Shown piece after piece: positions 22,437 through 24,442 of a DNA stretch of 24,442 nucleotides. Numbering within the stretch: position 1 is the first letter of the stretch; the number at the start of each line of letters is the position of its first letter. The notes beneath the pieces are model-generated. The model saw nothing but the letters and a program-made list of their open reading frames with translations. It was not told where the DNA came from and did not search any database. Both the position numbers and the translations under genes were made by a program. Origin of the DNA: a virus; the IMG/VR virus record IMGVR_UViG_3300037847_000507, positions 1 to 24,442 of that record, one strand, 5' to 3'.

Positions 22437-23576
22437 ATGGCAAACATAGAAGTAAAACTTAGAAGAGGAACCACATCGCAACACGGTAGCTTTACAGGTG
22501 CTCAAGGTGAAGTAACAGTAGACACTGATTTAGATACACTCAGAGTACACGACGGTAGCACAGCTGGTGGAATACGTCTAGCAAAGCACAGTGAGTTAGG
22601 AGGAGGGGGTACAGGCATGACAGGTGGTCCTATTACGACAAGTGGTACGCTTGCCATAGCCAACGACGGTGTTAATACTACACAGATAGCAGACGACGCA
22701 GTTATAGCTGATAAGATAAGTTCTACTGATAATACCTTTAAAGTATCTACTACTGATGTCGTAGTAAACGAAGGTGGTGCTGACATAGACTTTCGAGTAG
22801 AAGGTGACGCCAATGCTAATTTAATAAACGCAGATGCGGGTGAAAACATTGTAGGAATTGGTGTCACCGTGGATACAAGTGATACTTTTTCTAGTGGAAC
22901 TACTTACAAAGCTCAAGTAAAAGACGGACTTCGTGTAATTAATGACTCAGGTGTAGCTAAATTAAAACTACTTAACGACGAAGCAGGTGGAGGTGGTGCT
23001 TCTATAACCTTAAAGTCAACTACTGCTCCTTCTGCAAACGAAGGTCACTACTCGATATTTACAGGTGATGCTAATGGTATTCTTAACTTTAAGAACGAAA
23101 CAGCTAATAAAACTATAAATATGGACGCATCTGGTGATTGGTATTCATTTACTAATACTCAAGATTTAGGTAAAACAGGCAGCAGATGGGATGATGTATG
23201 GAGTAACGGTACATTCAATGGTTCCGACCAAAACATAAAACAAGACATTGAAGAGCTAAATGAAGCTGAAAAACGGGTGGCTGTTAAATGTAAAGGTCTT
23301 ATCAAAAAGTACCGACTAAAAGACGCTGTTGCTGAGAAAGGAGCTAACGCTCGTATTCATGTAGGTATCATAGCACAAGAGTTACAAGCTGCTTTTGAGA
23401 GTGAAGGTTTAGACGCTTTTCGTTATTCAATGATTGGAAGAGATACTTGGTGGGAAGGTACAGATTCTGAAGGGAACCGTGAAGTAAAGTATGAAGCTAC
23501 CGAAGGGTATACTGAAGTCACTCAAATGAGTGTTAGGTATAACGAACTACTCGCATTTATCATCGCAGCAATGTAG
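22437..23576 (+). CDS. Mtd_N fibre protein with C-terminal S74 intramolecular chaperone
   Basis: A 379-residue fibre tip protein. Residues 1-45 are a second Mtd_N-type domain (VKLRRGTTSQHGSFTGAQGEVTVDTD...VHDGSTAGG). A Gly-rich beta shaft follows, then residues about 180-250 with LKLLNDEAGGG and NFKNETANKTINMDASGDWY. From residue 263 on comes a peptidase S74 domain: SDQNIKQDI with the expected Ser263-Lys268 catalytic pair, HVGIIAQEL and a final VRYNELLAFIIAAM helix. S74 domains fold fibre trimers and then cut themselves off before the Ser, so the mature fibre would end near residue 262. Its N-terminus is similar to the preceding gene, suggesting duplication of that module. Confidence 0.93.
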   Translation: MANIEVKLRRGTTSQHGSFTGAQGEVTVDTDLDTLRVHDGSTAGGIRLAKHSELGGGGTGMTGGPITTSGTLAIANDGVNTTQIADDAVIADKISSTDNTFKVSTTDVVVNEGGADIDFRVEGDANANLINADAGENIVGIGVTVDTSDTFSSGTTYKAQVKDGLRVINDSGVAKLKLLNDEAGGGGASITLKSTTAPSANEGHYSIFTGDANGILNFKNETANKTINMDASGDWYSFTNTQDLGKTGSRWDDVWSNGTFNGSDQNIKQDIEELNEAEKRVAVKCKGLIKKYRLKDAVAEKGANARIHVGIIAQELQAAFESEGLDAFRYSMIGRDTWWEGTDSEGNREVKYEATEGYTEVTQMSVRYNELLAFIIAAM

Positions 23577-23577
23577 G

Positions 23578-23832
23578 ATGATAGAATCTCTATCAGGTCT
23601 TCTTAACACCGTCATAGCGGTAGCACTTGGAGTTATAGGGTGGATTATCAAAAGGTTGTTAGAACGATTGGATGTCGGGGATAAACGGATGACTAAGATA
23701 GAGGTGGAGTTAGCTGCTCAGAAAGAACGAGACACTGCTGTTGAGAACCGTATGAGTGGACTAGAAACTACTGTAAAAGAAATCAATAACAAGCTTGATC
23801 GCTTAATGGAGATGTTAATGAAACGTGGCTAA
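23578..23832 (+). CDS. Small membrane plus coiled-coil protein, possible lysis protein
   Basis: An 84-residue protein with one membrane helix (about 5-25, LSGLLNTVIAVALGVIGWII), a basic KRLLER edge, and a helical coiled-coil tail (about 37-80, VELAAQKERD to EINNKLDRLMEML). It takes the place of T7 gene 17.5 (holin), right after the fibre gene, so a class II-like holin or spanin role is possible, but one membrane helix plus coil is also seen in phage proteins of unknown use. I chose ATG 23578, one base after the fibre stop (TAG-G-ATG), over a longer frame inside the S74 region. Its last 8 bases overlap the next gene. Confidence 0.7.
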   Translation: MIESLSGLLNTVIAVALGVIGWIIKRLLERLDVGDKRMTKIEVELAAQKERDTAVENRMSGLETTVKEINNKLDRLMEMLMKRG

Positions 23833-23977
23833 GATTTGTCCAAAAGGTATAGCGTGGGCTAAACGTACTTTCGATAAGTATCCAAGTGCGTATGCCAACA
23901 TGGCTGCATCTAAATACTGCAAGAGCCCCACGTACGGTAAGAAACGCAAGAAGCTTGCAATAAAGAAGAAGAAGTAA
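23825..23977 (+). CDS. Tiny Lys-rich protein, MAKICPKG family
   Basis: A 50-residue, strongly basic protein starting at a GTG that overlaps the previous gene by 8 bases. It reads (M)AKICPKGIAWAKRTFDKY then PSAYANMAASKYC and a Lys/Arg-rich end (KKRKKLAIKKKK). Cys5 and Cys32 could bind metal or form a bond. I recall this CPKG...YPSAYAN pattern from small proteins of cyanophages and other marine phages, with no known function. The conserved start supports GTG. Very basic composition suggests nucleic acid or virion binding, by inference only. Confidence 0.78.
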   Translation: MAKICPKGIAWAKRTFDKYPSAYANMAASKYCKSPTYGKKRKKLAIKKKK

Positions 23978-23978
23978 G

Positions 23979-24236
23979 ATGGGAGAGTTAGCAAAGTGGA
24001 GAGCACAGAACTGGGTGCGTATTAGTAGTTCAGGTAAGATAGCAGGTAAGTGTGGGACTTCTAAAAACAAAAAGAATCCTGATCGTTGTCTTCCTATGTC
24101 TAAAGCACGTTCACTGTCCACCTCTCAAAGAGCAGCTACCGCTAGAAAGAAGAAAGCTGGCGGTGCAAAAGGTAAACAGTTTGTTAGTAATACACCCGCA
24201 GCACGGGTATCATTAAAGATTAAAAAGAGGAAATAA
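23979..24236 (+). CDS. Small basic two-Cys protein, DUF6321-like
   Basis: An 85-residue, very basic protein. It has a tryptophan-containing start (LAKWRAQNWVRISSSGKIAG), then KCGTSKNKKNPDRCLP with Cys25 and Cys37, SKARSLSTSQRAATARKKKAGG, and a basic end (SLKIKKRK). The order W...NW(V)xI...CG...K-x-x-x-RC-(L/V)-P...K-A-x-S-x-(S/T)-xSQ resembles phage and cyanophage proteins I know as DUF6321/DUF5872-like, of unknown function. It starts one base after the previous stop. Likely part of a coupled set with its neighbours. Confidence 0.78.
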   Translation: MGELAKWRAQNWVRISSSGKIAGKCGTSKNKKNPDRCLPMSKARSLSTSQRAATARKKKAGGAKGKQFVSNTPAARVSLKIKKRK

Positions 24237-24238
24237 CT

Positions 24239-24340
24239 ATGCCATACGGTACTGGAACATACGGATCACAAGTTGGTCGTCCACCTAAGAAACAAAAGAT
24301 GAAACGTCGTAAAGGCTTGATGATTAAGAAAGATAAGTAA
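24239..24340 (+). CDS. 33-residue MPYGTGTYGSQVGRPP micro-protein
   Basis: A 33-residue frame starting MPYGTGTYGSQVGRPPKK and continuing as a Lys/Arg-rich tail to KKDK. The MPYG-x-GTYGS-x-x-GRPPK start recurs in marine phage micro-proteins as far as I recall, and the compact spacing (2 bases after the previous stop, 1 base before the next ATG) supports a real gene despite its size. The GRPP-K core resembles an AT-hook (R/K-G-R-P), which binds the minor groove of AT-rich DNA; this is a short motif and only suggestive. Confidence 0.65.
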   Translation: MPYGTGTYGSQVGRPPKKQKMKRRKGLMIKKDK

Positions 24341-24341
24341 T

Positions 24342-24442
24342 ATGCCATACAGTAAATACACACCTAAACAGAAGAAGCTTGCTGCCGTTGCTGGTGACAA
24401 GAAAAAGATTACCCAAGCTGACATTATCACTTTGAAACGTCG
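24342..24442 (+). CDS. Small basic MPYSKYTPKQKKLA protein, truncated by window end
   Basis: A frame that starts MPYSKYTPKQKKLAAVAGDK and runs open to the window edge (33 residues seen). It shares the MPY start and Lys-rich nature with the gene before it. Short MPY-starting proteins with KxxxKLAAxA are known in marine phages without assigned function. Length and end cannot be seen. Confidence 0.65.
   Translation, partial: MPYSKYTPKQKKLAAVAGDKKKITQADIITLKR

Noticed and set aside
21905-22474. Long open frame on the minus strand (189 codons)
   Set aside because: It mirrors the Mtd_N fibre gene and the start of the next one; low-complexity Ser/Val/Ala composition is the reverse reading of Thr/Ala/Asn-rich fibre codons. 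No minus-strand gene has support anywhere in the window.
21924-23576. Diversity-generating retroelement suggested by Mtd-type domains
   Set aside because: Only the N-terminal Mtd-like module is present. There is no reverse transcriptase, no template/variable repeat pair and no C-type lectin tip.
1-24442. tRNA genes, CRISPR arrays, insertion sequences, att sites, origins
   Set aside because: I saw no cloverleaf-like sequence, no regular spaced repeats, no transposase or integrase, and no intergenic gap over about 160 bases that could hold them. A profile search could still find something cryptic.

Overview
The window is a continuous, entirely plus-strand stretch of a T7-like podovirus genome (Autographivirales type). 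It starts inside the DNA polymerase gene and stops among small genes after the tail fibres, before any terminase. Gene order follows phage T7: polymerase, nuclease, 5'-3' exonuclease, portal (gp8), scaffold (gp9), major capsid (gp10), tail tubular A and B (gp11, gp12), internal virion proteins A-D (gp13-gp16), tail fibre (gp17). The small accessory families (a DUF5664 dNTP hydrolase-like protein, LamG repeats, Mtd_N fibre modules, tiny Lys/Cys proteins) are ones I associate with marine phages. That habitat call, and any host, is inference from gene families. No RNA polymerase, integrase, tRNA, CRISPR array or terminase lies in the window.

Layout. (1) 1-2025, replication and nucleotide metabolism: polymerase C-terminus, a PD-(D/E)XK nuclease-like protein, a gp6-like exonuclease, a DUF5664 protein whose N-terminal half is encoded in a second frame inside the exonuclease gene, and a small unknown. 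(2) 2028-5152, a non-T7 insert of surface-type proteins between exonuclease and portal: a poly-proline protein, small beta-rich proteins, a fibre-like protein, a double LamG protein and a conserved small unknown. (3) 5158-7503, portal and scaffold, closed by a hairpin terminator. (4) 7626-8457, two membrane proteins with lysis-type architecture, with a candidate nested lipoprotein (o-spanin-like) frame. (5) 8454-9742, a sigma70-like promoter, a strong ribosome binding site, the major capsid gene and a terminator. (6) 9743-20923, the tail tube and internal ejection proteins, mostly coupled by stop/start overlaps. (7) 20964-23576, a tail fibre split over three genes: a T7-type virion anchor, a short Mtd_N module, and an Mtd_N protein with a C-terminal S74 chaperone. 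(8) 23578-24442, a membrane/coiled-coil protein and at least four very small, very basic proteins.

How it works together. Genes in (1) degrade and remake DNA. Genes in (3), (5) and (6) build capsid, tail and the internal ejection machine. Modules (2) and (7) probably make surface binding structures. Module (4), and possibly the membrane protein at 23578, probably act in lysis. The least ordinary points are the exonuclease/DUF5664 overlap, the nested lipoprotein frame in the lysis gene, the separately controlled capsid gene, the shared AT-rich leader in front of both surface modules, and the cluster of tiny basic proteins at the right end.
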